Of a DNA stretch of 24,447 nucleotides, positions 1-7,004 are shown one piece after another. Within the stretch, counting starts at the first letter, position 1. The number at the start of each line of letters is the position of its first letter. A model generated the notes under the pieces. The model did no database searches, was not told where the DNA came from, and saw only the letters and a list, made by a program, of their open reading frames with translations. Origin of the DNA: an uncultured Lachnospiraceae bacterium. GTDB lineage: Bacteria; Bacillota; Clostridia; Lachnospirales; Lachnospiraceae. Position numbers and translations under genes: made by a program. Location of the stretch: positions 1 through 24,447 of the forward strand of contig CAJTRL010000060.1 in assembly GCA_910578715.1 (NCBI GenBank). Direction: 5' to 3'.

Positions 1-5
1 TTCCT

Positions 6-176
6 CTATAAGTTTTCAAGGGCTTTTATCCCGTCACGCAATCCCTGTGGGCGTTTAACGTTCTTGCGCTCGCAGTAATCATCAAGGATTTGTAATTCCT
101 CTTTTGTTACCCGAATATCCAAACGGATATTTTTCGGATTTTCTTCAACTGGTCGCCCTCGCTTTTTAGTCGGCAT
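6..176 (-). CDS. Small ribbon-helix-helix-like DNA-binding protein (56 aa)
   Basis: A 56-codon ORF too short for usual ORF lists. It opens with a basic arm (MPTKKRGRP), continues with a strand-like segment (NIRLDIRVTKEEL) and a helix, then a second helix ending KALENL. That layout of a short beta strand plus two helices is typical of CopG/Arc-type ribbon-helix-helix repressors found in clostridial mobile elements. The start ATG at 176 is supported by a G-rich ribosome site (AAAGGGGG) just upstream and by a consensus promoter with direct repeats in front of it. Inferred role: transcriptional repressor, perhaps autoregulatory or controlling a partner gene beyond the left edge. It could also be a plasmid- or toxin-antitoxin-type regulator. 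The family call is by eye and moderately sure; that it is a gene is likely. Confidence 0.7.
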   Translation of the reverse strand: MPTKKRGRPVEENPKNIRLDIRVTKEELQILDDYCERKNVKRPQGLRDGIKALENL

Positions 177-205
177 ATACACCCCCTTTCCTTGCCGGTA
201 CTCTT

Positions 206-234
206 ATTATAATTGATTACCGACAACAATTCAA
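206..234 (-). promoter_or_regulatory. Sigma-A-type promoter of the small RHH-like gene
   Basis: Reading the minus strand there is a -35 box TTGAAT (229-234), a 17-nt spacer, and a perfect -10 box TATAAT (206-211), about 30 nt upstream of the start at 176. Spacing is optimal. The spacer contains one copy of a 13-bp direct repeat, which suggests repressor control. Confidence 0.75.
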
Positions 235-254
235 GGATTATTTACCGACAACAA
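217..254 (-). promoter_or_regulatory. Probable operator: two 13-bp direct repeats
   Basis: The minus-strand word TTGTTGTCGGTAA occurs at 217-229, inside the promoter spacer, and again at 242-254, just upstream of the -35 box. The copies are 25 bp apart. Tandem direct repeats over a promoter are a common operator layout for ribbon-helix-helix repressors, so autoregulation by the downstream product is a reasonable inference. Confidence 0.55.
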
Positions 255-330
255 ATATAAATCAGACTGTACATATACCGATTATCCAAACTACAAGAAT
301 TTCGATTTTCGCAATCTAATAATACAGATA

Positions 331-402
331 TTATTTAGACTGTTGTTCATCATCTCGCGACAATCTTTCGTTGAGGGCGGTAATCTTTACGCTGTTCGTT
401 AT
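331..402 (-). pseudogene. N-terminal relic of a large serine recombinase
   Basis: On the minus strand a good ribosome site (AAAAGGAGA, 411-419) is followed 8 nt later by the frame ITNSVKITALNERLSRDDEQ, then QSK and a stop. ITALYERLSRDDEQQGES is the hallmark start of the TnpX/Tn4451-type large serine recombinases that excise and integrate many clostridial elements; the R of ERLSRDD precedes the catalytic-domain core. Here the expected ATG is ATA, the usual Y is N, and homology ends after DDEQQ at a stop in AT-rich DNA. Only about 23 of the usual roughly 500 residues remain, so no function is possible. Its place after tnpV fits the recombinase end of such elements. The match is from memory of the family, not from a search. 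Confidence 0.65.
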
Positions 403-532
403 TGTAAATTTCTCCTTTTCTCGCTATAATCAAGCTGTATTCAACTTGGGAAAAGGTGGTCTTTTCAAAAACTCACACTTTTTTCGTCCTTCTCAAATAT
501 ATCCCATAGCGTCCGTCAACGCTTTGCTCTAA

Positions 533-583
533 TGTCAAGAGAAAGGTGGAGATTTTCGTAGAAAATACTACCTGACCTTGACA
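533..583. repeat. 51-bp imperfect hairpin
   Basis: Outer arms TGTCAAG (533-539) and CTTGACA (577-583) enclose a second stem: AGGTGG (544-549) with CTACCT (568-573), and ATTTTC (552-557) with GAAAAT (561-566) around a GTA loop. It lies between tnpV and the recombinase relic. It may be a transcription terminator, a protein-binding site or a small mobile repeat; the sequence alone does not decide. Confidence 0.5.
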
Positions 584-604
584 TTCAATCTATGTTAAAA
601 TGGT

Positions 605-638
605 TTAAGGGCGGAGCATTTTATGCCACCGCCCTTAA
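605..638 (-). terminator. Probable terminator downstream of tnpV
   Basis: A perfect 10-bp stem TTAAGGGCGG (605-614) / CCGCCCTTAA (629-638) has an inner GCAT/ATGC pairing in its loop. It lies 28 bp past the tnpV stop. The following T-tract on the minus strand is short (ATTTT), so termination may be moderate. Confidence 0.55.
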
Positions 639-666
639 TTACCTTAAACGAACTGTAATATAAATA

Positions 667-1020
667 CTAAAGTGAATATATCAAATCATGCAGCACAACT
701 TCTTCTGCCCTGCTTCTGATGCTGTTGATCTTCTGAAGCCAGCAGAGCCAGTCCTCAGCTTTTAGCTGTTCTGTCACACTCTCATTTTTTGCCATCTGCC
801 CCACAAGCCTGTCCATCATCTCATTGCATTCTTCATCAATTTCCGCAAGATGTTTCCATAAGGTTTCCGACAAAAGCATATGCGAATAAACGCCTCTATG
901 ATTTTCTTCTAAAAAACGCTTTCTCATCCGTCCATACTTCCCAATCTGATATTCCGTTGTATCCGAAAGTTTGAGATCGGGAATCAGATAATCTCCTTCC
1001 CAATGGTAAGTAATCTCCAT
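667..1020 (-). CDS. tnpV: TnpV-type transposon-encoded protein, free-standing copy
   Basis: This is a 117-aa protein of the TnpV family, small acidic/helical proteins carried by Tn4451-like and Tn1549-like elements and thought to act as excision or accessory factors. Recognisable features are the start MEITYHWEGDYLIPDL, the KYGRMRKRFLEE segment, HRGVYS, and the C-terminal helix with NSIRSRAEEVVLHDLIYSL. I start at ATG 1020 rather than TTG 1026, because a ribosome site (AAAGGCGG) sits 6 nt upstream of the ATG and family members begin M-x-ITY. It has the same length as the nested copy at 5647-6000 and is about half identical by eye. Here the overlapping second frame is closed by a stop at 896, so this copy is not dual-coding. 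A hairpin terminator follows, then a recombinase relic. Confidence 0.85.
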   Translation of the reverse strand: MEITYHWEGDYLIPDLKLSDTTEYQIGKYGRMRKRFLEENHRGVYSHMLLSETLWKHLAEIDEECNEMMDRLVGQMAKNESVTEQLKAEDWLCWLQKINSIRSRAEEVVLHDLIYSL

Positions 1021-1136
1021 ATACAACCGCCTTTCTTTGTGCTAAACTGTTTACAGATACGAATAAAAGGATTATCACCTTCTTCCTTGTATTACAACAT
1101 CTGCAATTTTTCATTCACCACAAATGAGCCAGACGC

Positions 1137-1219
1137 ATATGTTGTATTTTAGCAGATGTCCATTTCCGCTAAAATACTGCGTTTGTCGGAAATGTTTACA
1201 TCTACAGTTCACAACATAT
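1137..1219. repeat. 83-bp imperfect palindrome at the helicase truncation
   Basis: Outer arms ATATGTTGT (1137-1145) and ACAACATAT (1211-1219), middle arms AGATGT (1154-1159) and ACATCT (1198-1203), and inner arms CATTTCCG (1161-1168) and CGGAAATG (1187-1194) form one large palindrome. A competing perfect stem GTATTTTAGC / GCTAAAATAC lies at 1144-1153 / 1168-1177. The palindrome contains the helicase stop codon and begins a few bases after recognisable helicase homology ends. It may be a terminator or the end of an inserted element. Confidence 0.6.
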
Positions 1220-4200
1220 CACATCATCGAGATACTGGCACTTGGCAAACATATCGGAAGATTTCTGCGCTTCCGTCTGCGCGATGCCCGCCACGTTGCG
1301 CATTTTCGTATGTAAAAAAAGATTTTTATAGTAATGGCTCTCATCCACAAACAGCCTGTCCACGCCTAACTGCTCAAATGTCACGACGTTATCTTTCCGG
1401 CTTCTGTCGTTTAAGCGTTCCAGCCTTGTGTGTAACGCCTTTCTGGATTTTTCCATCTGTTTGATGGTGTAATGCTCGCCTTTTTGCGCTTTTAACGCTG
1501 TAATCCCTCTTTCTATCTCGTCTATCTGTTTTTCTATGACCGCTGCCTGGCGCTCCCATGATAACGGTATTTTCTCAAACTGTGTATGCCCGATAATGAT
1601 TGCGTCATAATCCCCTGTGGCAATGCGGGAGCAGAACTTCTTACGGTTTGCCGGCTCAAAATCCTTTTTCCTTGCCGCAAGGATTTTTGCCCCCGGATAA
1701 AGGCGCAGAAACTCGCCCGCCCACTGCTCTGTTAAGTGGTTTGGCACGACAAAAAGGCTTTTCCGGCACAGTCCGAGCCGCCTGCTTTCCATTGCCGCCG
1801 CCGTCATTTCGTAAGTCTTGCCCGCACCGACACAGTGGGCCAGCAGCGTATTATTACCGTAAAGAATATGCGCCACCGCGTTTTTCTGGTGCTGCTGCAG
1901 TTCGATTTCCGGTGACATACCGGGGAATTTCAGGTGCGAGCCGTCATATTCCCTCGCCCTCGTAGAATTAAACAGCCTGTTATATTTTCCCACAAGCGCC
2001 TGTCTGCGCTCCGTATCGCGGAATATCCATTCTCTGAACGCTTCTTTGATGGCTTCCTGTTTCTGACTGGCTATCATCGTTTCCTTTTTATTCAGGACGC
2101 GCTTTTCCTTACCATCCTCTTCTATCACGTCATATACACGGCTCTCCCGCAGGTTCAAAGAGTCTTCCAGAATCTTATAGGCGTTTGCCCTGCCCGTTCC
2201 GTAAGTCACATTTACAAGTGTGTTTCCCACATCGCTGCTTTTCCCTTTTATGCGCCATTCACCCGTTACCCCGGAATACAAAACACCGGACAGTCCTTTT
2301 TCAAAATAGGATTCCGGTGTTTCAAAAGTTTCACGCATGAAATTTTCTATATATTTCGTATTAATCCATGTGGCGCCGAGGCGGACTTCAATCTCACTGG
2401 CATCCAGTTCTTTCGGCTGTATCTTTGTGAGAGCCTGTACGTTTATGGCGTATTCCGGGTTACTTTTGGCATATTCTTCTGCGATGGAAAGTTTCTCCCG
2501 GACTTTGCCGCTTAAATATTCGTCGGCAATTTCCCATGCTTCCGTAAGCGGGTTTTTGAAGATAACGCCCCGCAGTTCCTCTATGACGGCTTCTTTTGTC
2601 TTTCCGGCAAGTCCCGCCATATAATCCAAATCCACACACGCCTTTTCGGACATGGACACGGCCAGTGCTTCCCCCGCAGTATCCACGCTCGTCACCGCTT
2701 CCGCCTTTTTAATGGTGCGTCTGCTGAACATATCCGCCTTTCCGGTTACGTTTCCCTCATCATCCATATTCTCTAAAGAGCATAGCAGATAATAACCGGA
2801 ATCCAGGGCAAATGCCTGTTGATTTGCCCTGGAATTAAGATAACCGTATTTTTCCGTAAACTTGTCATATAAACGGTTCAGTTCTTTCTGTTTGCCCCGG
2901 ATGGCCTCTTCAGAAGAATTCCCAAGCTGCATTTCTATCAGTTCCTGTGTGCAGATACGGATATCCACCATTCCCATAATGCGCCTCTTTGCCGTGCCGG
3001 AAATGTCCATGCGCTTCATCAGGGAATTTTCCCGGTAATAGATATCATCCCCTATGGCAGCAAAGCTGAAATTCCTGATATCCGGGTCTGCTGGCATGAC
3101 GGCATCTGCCCCACCGTCAATCTCCTCCAGTTCTTCTGGTTCCGGCATTTCGATATGCCCTTTAATATTTCCAAGTGCATTTTCCAGTTTATCGGAAAGG
3201 CTTCCCTCCGTCGCCATGCACACCATCTGCGGACCGAAAGGCCCGCTTATCACTTCCGGCTTTCCAAGCACCATTTCCGGATGGTTCAGGAAATAATTGT
3301 TCATGCGAAGCGTATTGTGGACTGTGCTTCCATCCTCTTTTGTATGGCTGCTCTCATGGACAATCGTGGTCTGCACCCATTCTGGCATATCAATGCTTAA
3401 ATCCCTGAGCGCATCTCTTTTCTGAAAAAACAGAATATCCGTCGTGATGTCCGTATCGGAAAAGGTTCCCCGTGGAAGCCGCACCGCCCCCAATAAATCG
3501 CATCTTTGCGCAAAATAGCGTCTGGCCTTGTCATCTTTTTTATCCATTGTGCCGCCGCCAAGCGCATTCGATGTGACCAGGGCAATGACGCCGCCCTGAC
3601 GCGCCTTGTCGATGCTCTTTGCAAGGAAATAATCGTGGATGAGGAAGTTATGCCTGTCATATCTTTTATCTGCCGCCTTATAGCTCCCGAACGGCACATT
3701 CCCGACAACTGCATCAAAAAAATCATCCGGATAGTCTGTTTTCTCAAAACCTTGTATCCGGATATCCGCATGGGGATAGAGTTTCTTCGCAATCCGTCCG
3801 GTAATGCCGTCCAGCTCCACGCCGTAAAGCCTGCTCTCCCTCATTTCATCCGGCAGCATCCCGAAAAATTTCCCGGTTCCGGCAGACGGCTCTAACAGAT
3901 TTCCTTTTTCAAATCCCATTCTGCCTAACGTCTGATAAATGCTTCTGATAACAACGGGCGGCGTATAATAGGCGCTCAACGTGCTTTCCCTTGCGGAAGC
4001 ATACTCTTCCTCTGATAAGAGTCCTTTCAGCTCATGATATTCTTCCGACCAGTTTTCTTTCGTATCGTCGAATGCATCCGAAAGTCCGCCCCATCCTGTA
4101 TATCGTGACAAAATCTCCTGTTCCTCCGGTGTAGCATAACGGTTTTCCTCCTCAATACGGCGCAGAAGTTTAATGGCGCTGACATTGCGGCGGAAATGTT

Positions 4201-6925
4201 CTTTCGAGTTTTCTTTTGGCGGTTCATATTCTGTGATACGGAAGTTTGAAGCTCTGCTTTTATCGGGAACCGGACTGGCGGGAAGTTTTTCCGGGTTGAA
4301 TTTCTTTTCCGAATTTTCTTCCACGTCAAAAGGCGTTGGCATCCCCTCCATGCTTATCCAGCTACCCTCTTCCAGTCCGGCAAGCTCCAATGTTTCTTTC
4401 GTTCCGGCCTGTCCCGGCAGCCTTTCCGTTGCCGCTGTGTTTCCCGGCTCCGGTAGTCTTTCCGCATTTTCAGGTCTTTCCTGTCTTTCCGCTTCTTTTT
4501 GGCCTTTTATCCGCTTATATTCCTGATACTGTTCTTTTTCTTTGGGAGATAAATATTTGTTCTGATAGATTAATCCGCACAGGCGCTTTTCCACGTTCTT
4601 CCAGCTCAGCAGAATTTTTACGCCTGAATTATCCAGAAAACCTTTATCCCCTTTTTCCAGCAAGATTCCTTTATAATCATTCATCTGATAAGAGCGGTCA
4701 TTTCCCGGCAGGGCGCCGGAGCGTCCGCCTGTTCCATATTCATTTTTCAGGAAATCCATATTTTCCTTATGGGTGTGATTCTCCATGAAAAACTCGTAAA
4801 TGCGGAATTTACCATCCCGCATATTTGAGCCGCGCGACAGTCCATAATCAATTTCATCCTGTGTAATGAAATCCTCTTGCAAAATTTCTACTTTATTTTG
4901 CAGTGGGTAGTTGATTTTTACCGCGCCCAAATCATCCAGTTCCCCGATAAGCGCTTCCGGCTTCCTTACATAACGTCTCTTCAATTTCCGGTTCCCGCTG
5001 TCTAACTCTGCTTTTATTGCTTCCAGCTCTTCCCTTATCCGGTAAAGACTCTCTTTATCAGCAAGCATTTCCTGTGTACGCGCCTGCCATTTGGGAAAAT
5101 TAAAATTGTCCGCCATTTCTTCCGGGAACTCGCCTATGCCATCTCTGAAGAAAAAATAAAGGTCGGCCGCCACACGCTCATATTCTTCCTCATTTGCAAA
5201 GAATGCCTCGCCCGTGCTTATATAGTTTCCGTTTTCTATCATGGTACGGATAATGTTTTCAATCTCTTCCCATCCGGAGGCATGAACGGGATTCTCCTTT
5301 GCCGATGTGCCATAACCGATTTGCATCCCCTTTTCATCGAACCAGACCGATACCGGGACATCGCCAAAATGAAACCCCTTTCCGGTAACGCCGTATTCTT
5401 TTTTTAAGAACAGTGCCATTTCTTCCGGTGATTTCCCGGCGGCGTATTTCGCATAGATACGATTTCTGCTGTTTTCCCTCCCGCCCCCGGTACGCAGTAT
5501 CTCTTCTATCTTTTCTTTTTCAAAAGAAAAAGCGGCGGGCAATTTGTATCTCATGCCCGCCTGCTCTGTTATGATTGTGCCTAGCTGTTCCTCAATGCTC
5601 GGAAAAAGGCTCAGTTGTTCGTAGACAATCTCCGGTTCTTTCTGCTTTACAGACTGTATACCAGTTCTTTCAGCACGATTTCCTCCGCCGATGCCCGGAT
5701 GCTGTTCATCTTCCTTACCCAAAGCATCTGGTCTTTGGCTTTTAGTTTCTCGTCCACGCCCTGTTCTTTCGCCATCCGCTTCGTTATGCTCTCTACTTGT
5801 ATTTCCGCCTGTTCCTGCACTTCCAGCAGATGGGCCTTGAGCCTGCCGCCCAAAAGGAACGCCGAATAGACTCCTTTGTGGTGTTCCTTTAAGAATGTTT
5901 CCCGCAGCATCCCGTACTTCGTCACGGTTCCCTGTGGCTGCTCGTCCGCTTTCAGGTTCGGTATCAGATAATCCCCATTCTTCTCGTAAGTTATATTCAT
6001 CAATTTTTCCTCCTTTTTCCGTCTGTTCGTTTTCTGTCCCCGTTCTTTTGCGCTTTAAATCATTATAGTGTAGTCCGTCATCATTTTCAACACTTTTATT
6101 TCTCTTTTTATGTTCGTTATTTCGTATATCATCTTTTCCCATGTCCCGTGTCAGTCGATGCGCCTTTTCTCTCTCATACGCCCGGACCGCTTTTCTGATT
6201 TCCACAAGCACATCCCTTGCCATATCCGATGTGCTCTCCCCCAGAACGGTCAGCGTATCTTTCATATTGAACTCATGGATAAATGCAAAATCAAATTCAT
6301 CTCCCCATGCTTCCATATCCGCGCCGCAGCGTGACAGGAGCATATATCCGATGCCTGAAGAAAGCATATCCCGGAACCGGACGCCCATGTTCTGCTCATC
6401 CAGTCCTTCCAGATAGCTGTCCTCTGCCAGATACAGCAAATCCGAAAGCCGTTCCCTGTAAGATTCTTCCGCTATCCGGTCTGCTATCGCTATCAGCCTG
6501 CGCTCGAACGGCATACCCGCGTCGGTTTTCCCATAGAGATTTTCCAGACGCTTTAATACCGCTTCCTTATGCTCTTCCCGCAAAACCCACAGGTTCGGGT
6601 CGAGCCCGTTTCTTCTTAATTTGTATACGTCGGAAACGTCGAATACATATTTCAGTTTCCCGCCGCGCCCATGTTCTTCATCAATCAGCGCAATCCCTTT
6701 GGAACCTCTGTACACCCAGGAGTGCATTTTTTCATTCCACACTTCAATCGATGCACAGGCGGATGCATCCGGGCGCTGCGCATAGATTAAAAGCTGCTCC
6801 TTGAACGGGTATTTATAGAGCCTTGCGGCACTCGTCAGATACTGTTTCCATTCTTTTTCCCCTTTTACCACGGCGGACGCCGTATCATCCGCCAGCGCGG
6901 ATATATATTCATAGGTCGATGCCAT
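1202..6925 (-). CDS. Giant DNA methylase / SNF2-type helicase of ICE, C-terminally truncated
   Basis: A 1907-aa protein of the Tn1549-type giant methylase-helicase family. It begins with an LtrC-like region (MASTYEYISALADD, residues 1-290). A Gly/Arg-rich low-complexity segment (309-427) follows, with long linkers after it. Next is an N6-adenine methylase-like domain, with LEPSAGTGKF (1011-1020) and NVPFG (1076-1080). Last is the first RecA lobe of a superfamily 2 helicase, with HCVGAGKT (1697-1704) as motif I and DESH (1861-1864) as motif II. The protein then stops after KCQYLDDVICCEL, where relatives continue with ATGTPxSNS and the second lobe; full-length members are usually above 2,400 aa. 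Without motifs III-VI it should not translocate on DNA. The start at 6925 is chosen for its GGAAAGGAGG site, not an upstream in-frame ATG at 6961 inside a terminator. Role in relatives: element DNA processing or defence evasion, not well established. Confidence 0.88.
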   Translation of the reverse strand: MASTYEYISALADDTASAVVKGEKEWKQYLTSAARLYKYPFKEQLLIYAQRPDASACASIEVWNEKMHSWVYRGSKGIALIDEEHGRGGKLKYVFDVSDVYKLRRNGLDPNLWVLREEHKEAVLKRLENLYGKTDAGMPFERRLIAIADRIAEESYRERLSDLLYLAEDSYLEGLDEQNMGVRFRDMLSSGIGYMLLSRCGADMEAWGDEFDFAFIHEFNMKDTLTVLGESTSDMARDVLVEIRKAVRAYEREKAHRLTRDMGKDDIRNNEHKKRNKSVENDDGLHYNDLKRKRTGTENEQTEKGGKIDEYNLREEWGLSDTEPESGRAATGNRDEVRDAAGNILKGTPQRSLFGVPFGRQAQGPSAGSAGTGGNTSREHNEADGERTGRGRETKSQRPDALGKEDEQHPGIGGGNRAERTGIQSVKQKEPEIVYEQLSLFPSIEEQLGTIITEQAGMRYKLPAAFSFEKEKIEEILRTGGGRENSRNRIYAKYAAGKSPEEMALFLKKEYGVTGKGFHFGDVPVSVWFDEKGMQIGYGTSAKENPVHASGWEEIENIIRTMIENGNYISTGEAFFANEEEYERVAADLYFFFRDGIGEFPEEMADNFNFPKWQARTQEMLADKESLYRIREELEAIKAELDSGNRKLKRRYVRKPEALIGELDDLGAVKINYPLQNKVEILQEDFITQDEIDYGLSRGSNMRDGKFRIYEFFMENHTHKENMDFLKNEYGTGGRSGALPGNDRSYQMNDYKGILLEKGDKGFLDNSGVKILLSWKNVEKRLCGLIYQNKYLSPKEKEQYQEYKRIKGQKEAERQERPENAERLPEPGNTAATERLPGQAGTKETLELAGLEEGSWISMEGMPTPFDVEENSEKKFNPEKLPASPVPDKSRASNFRITEYEPPKENSKEHFRRNVSAIKLLRRIEEENRYATPEEQEILSRYTGWGGLSDAFDDTKENWSEEYHELKGLLSEEEYASARESTLSAYYTPPVVIRSIYQTLGRMGFEKGNLLEPSAGTGKFFGMLPDEMRESRLYGVELDGITGRIAKKLYPHADIRIQGFEKTDYPDDFFDAVVGNVPFGSYKAADKRYDRHNFLIHDYFLAKSIDKARQGGVIALVTSNALGGGTMDKKDDKARRYFAQRCDLLGAVRLPRGTFSDTDITTDILFFQKRDALRDLSIDMPEWVQTTIVHESSHTKEDGSTVHNTLRMNNYFLNHPEMVLGKPEVISGPFGPQMVCMATEGSLSDKLENALGNIKGHIEMPEPEELEEIDGGADAVMPADPDIRNFSFAAIGDDIYYRENSLMKRMDISGTAKRRIMGMVDIRICTQELIEMQLGNSSEEAIRGKQKELNRLYDKFTEKYGYLNSRANQQAFALDSGYYLLCSLENMDDEGNVTGKADMFSRRTIKKAEAVTSVDTAGEALAVSMSEKACVDLDYMAGLAGKTKEAVIEELRGVIFKNPLTEAWEIADEYLSGKVREKLSIAEEYAKSNPEYAINVQALTKIQPKELDASEIEVRLGATWINTKYIENFMRETFETPESYFEKGLSGVLYSGVTGEWRIKGKSSDVGNTLVNVTYGTGRANAYKILEDSLNLRESRVYDVIEEDGKEKRVLNKKETMIASQKQEAIKEAFREWIFRDTERRQALVGKYNRLFNSTRAREYDGSHLKFPGMSPEIELQQHQKNAVAHILYGNNTLLAHCVGAGKTYEMTAAAMESRRLGLCRKSLFVVPNHLTEQWAGEFLRLYPGAKILAARKKDFEPANRKKFCSRIATGDYDAIIIGHTQFEKIPLSWERQAAVIEKQIDEIERGITALKAQKGEHYTIKQMEKSRKALHTRLERLNDRSRKDNVVTFEQLGVDRLFVDESHYYKNLFLHTKMRNVAGIAQTEAQKSSDMFAKCQYLDDVICCEL
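5647..6000 (-). CDS. tnpV: TnpV-type protein nested inside the helicase gene
   Basis: A complete 117-aa TnpV family protein read in the +1 frame relative to the helicase gene that contains it (helicase codons 309-427). It starts MNITYEKNGDYLIPNL, contains KYGMLRETFLKEHHKGVYS, and ends NSIRASAEEIVLKELVYSL, the typical TnpV C terminus. The ATG at 6000 has a perfect ribosome site (AAAGGAGG) 8 nt upstream, inside the helicase codons, so independent translation is likely. The helicase frame across this stretch is Gly/Arg/Gln/Glu-rich and featureless, as expected if one frame is constrained by the other. TnpV is predicted to be a small accessory protein of element excision or transfer. The family call is confident; its exact function is not established. 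Confidence 0.85.
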   Translation of the reverse strand: MNITYEKNGDYLIPNLKADEQPQGTVTKYGMLRETFLKEHHKGVYSAFLLGGRLKAHLLEVQEQAEIQVESITKRMAKEQGVDEKLKAKDQMLWVRKMNSIRASAEEIVLKELVYSL

Positions 6926-6947
6926 AAATCCTCCTTTCCGGCACAGG

Positions 6948-6979
6948 AAAAAAAGACGCATGAAATCTTATCATGCGCC
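6948..6979 (-). terminator. Rho-independent terminator after the surface protein gene
   Basis: On the minus strand a 9-bp stem (GGCGCATGA / TCATGCGTC, one G-U pair) with a 7-nt loop is followed by seven T residues. It lies 26 bp past the stop of the surface protein gene and 23 bp before the helicase start, so it separates the two transcription units. I see no clear promoter between it and the helicase ribosome site. Confidence 0.85.
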
Positions 6980-7004
6980 CTTCCCGATATGCCTTTCTGC
7001 CTGT

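Larger units (their letters stand above)
177..666. other. AT-rich intergenic stretch with relics
   Basis: There is no intact gene in these 490 bp. They hold the promoter and repeats of the small RHH gene (206-254), a short imperfect hairpin (315-339), a serine recombinase relic (331-402 with a ribosome site at 411-419), a long hairpin (533-583) and a terminator-like hairpin (605-638). I recognise nothing in 255-314 or 420-532. The stretch looks more AT-rich than the conjugation genes. Confidence 0.7.

Noticed and set aside
578..606. TTGACA on the plus strand as a promoter
   Set aside because: No -10 box lies 16-18 nt downstream, and the TTGACA is one arm of a hairpin.
896..1114. 72-aa frame overlapping the free-standing tnpV
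   Set aside because: It is a shadow in the position corresponding to the helicase frame of the nested copy, closed by a stop and without any recognisable domain.
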